From a bacterium (lineage in GTDB: Bacteria; Planctomycetota; Planctomycetia; Planctomycetales; Planctomycetaceae), in contig WGMU01000114.1 in NCBI GenBank assembly GCA_016124895.1, forward strand, positions 62,001-126,000: DNA of 64,000 bases, in the 5' to 3' direction. The notes under the pieces are model-generated. The model was not told the origin of the DNA. It saw nothing but the letters and a program-made list of their open reading frames with translations, and did no database searches. Shown one piece after another: positions 63,937 to 64,000 of the stretch. A program made the translations under genes and the position numbers. Each line of letters begins with the position of its first letter. Position 1 is the first letter of the stretch.

Positions 63937-64000
63937 ATGATTAACGCTCTTTACAACGACGACTGTGGCTTTGTCGTTTCGGCCGAACTCGCCCTCATCG
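63937..64000 (+). CDS. Second Flp-family pilin-like protein, truncated by window end
   Basis: Only 21 codons are visible, starting at ATG 63937 with AGGA before it. The sequence MINALYNDDCGFVVSAELAL is nearly identical in design to the first copy (NDEAGFVVSAELALIV), including the Gly followed by a Glu at +6. It carries a cysteine just before the cleavage glycine. Confidence 0.85.
   Translation, partial: MINALYNDDCGFVVSAELALI

Overview
The window comes from a planctomycete, most likely in or near the Planctomycetaceae. This is inferred from family content: several giant secreted proteins that end in a Planctomycetes/Verrucomicrobia-type cytochrome c domain, DUF1587/DUF1592/DUF1585-type cytochromes, Tat-exported Gfo/Idh/MocA oxidoreductases, ThuA-like and BNR-sialidase proteins, and many high-GC palindromic intergenic repeats. 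Genes lie on both strands in short operons, with strong GC bias at third codon positions. I see no rRNA, tRNA or CRISPR array.

Layout. 0-8.8 kb: a truncated DUF1592-type cytochrome c, a secreted sialidase-like protein, a large PVC-type heme protein coupled to an M20 peptidase, a PLP aminotransferase, a DUF486 membrane protein, and an esterase overlapping a tiny CPXCG-type protein. 8.9-16.9 kb: asparagine synthase, a nested palindromic repeat, a sugar isomerase-like protein with a Tat-exported oxidoreductase, a small lipoprotein, and oligopeptidase A. 17-24.9 kb: a second PVC heme protein, a FabZ-like dehydratase and a fused HyuA-HyuB hydantoinase/oxoprolinase whose linker contains a palindromic repeat. 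24.9-28.1 kb: an accessory islet with an IS110-type transposase remnant, an unknown gene and a solitary OLD-family ATPase/TOPRIM nuclease with lower GC3 than its neighbours, bracketed by matching inverted repeats. 28-32.6 kb: a 1268-residue fusion of degenerate SGNH, propeller, HEAT, cupredoxin and cytochrome c modules, then a ferredoxin. 32.8-38 kb: a sugar-nucleotide SDR with a DegT-like protein lacking the PLP lysine, then an oxidoreductase/ThuA pair. 38.2-47.2 kb: a double-VWA membrane protein, a tandem DUF3467 protein, a TPR protein with two RNA-polymerase-alpha-CTD-like domains, a SpoIID-like protein, a two-TM protein and a MoxR ATPase. 47.3-52.5 kb: DinB-like, secreted, EamA, sialidase and uncharacterised proteins. 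52.6-57.8 kb: a complete DUF1592 cytochrome and a BtuB-like TonB receptor under a cobalamin riboswitch. 58.2-64 kb: what looks like one flank of a Tad/Flp pilus locus (TPR lipoprotein, AAA ATPase, Gly-rich secreted protein, and tandem Flp-like pilin genes, the last cut by the window end).

The window therefore combines surface and periplasmic oxidation of organic matter (heme and copper proteins, sialidases, oxidoreductases), B12 uptake, envelope construction and pilus genes, plus one small defence-like islet. At least eight palindromic repeat elements are spread between genes and in one case inside a gene. They, the OLD islet, the TPR-alphaCTD protein and the lysine-less DegT protein are the parts most worth a second look.
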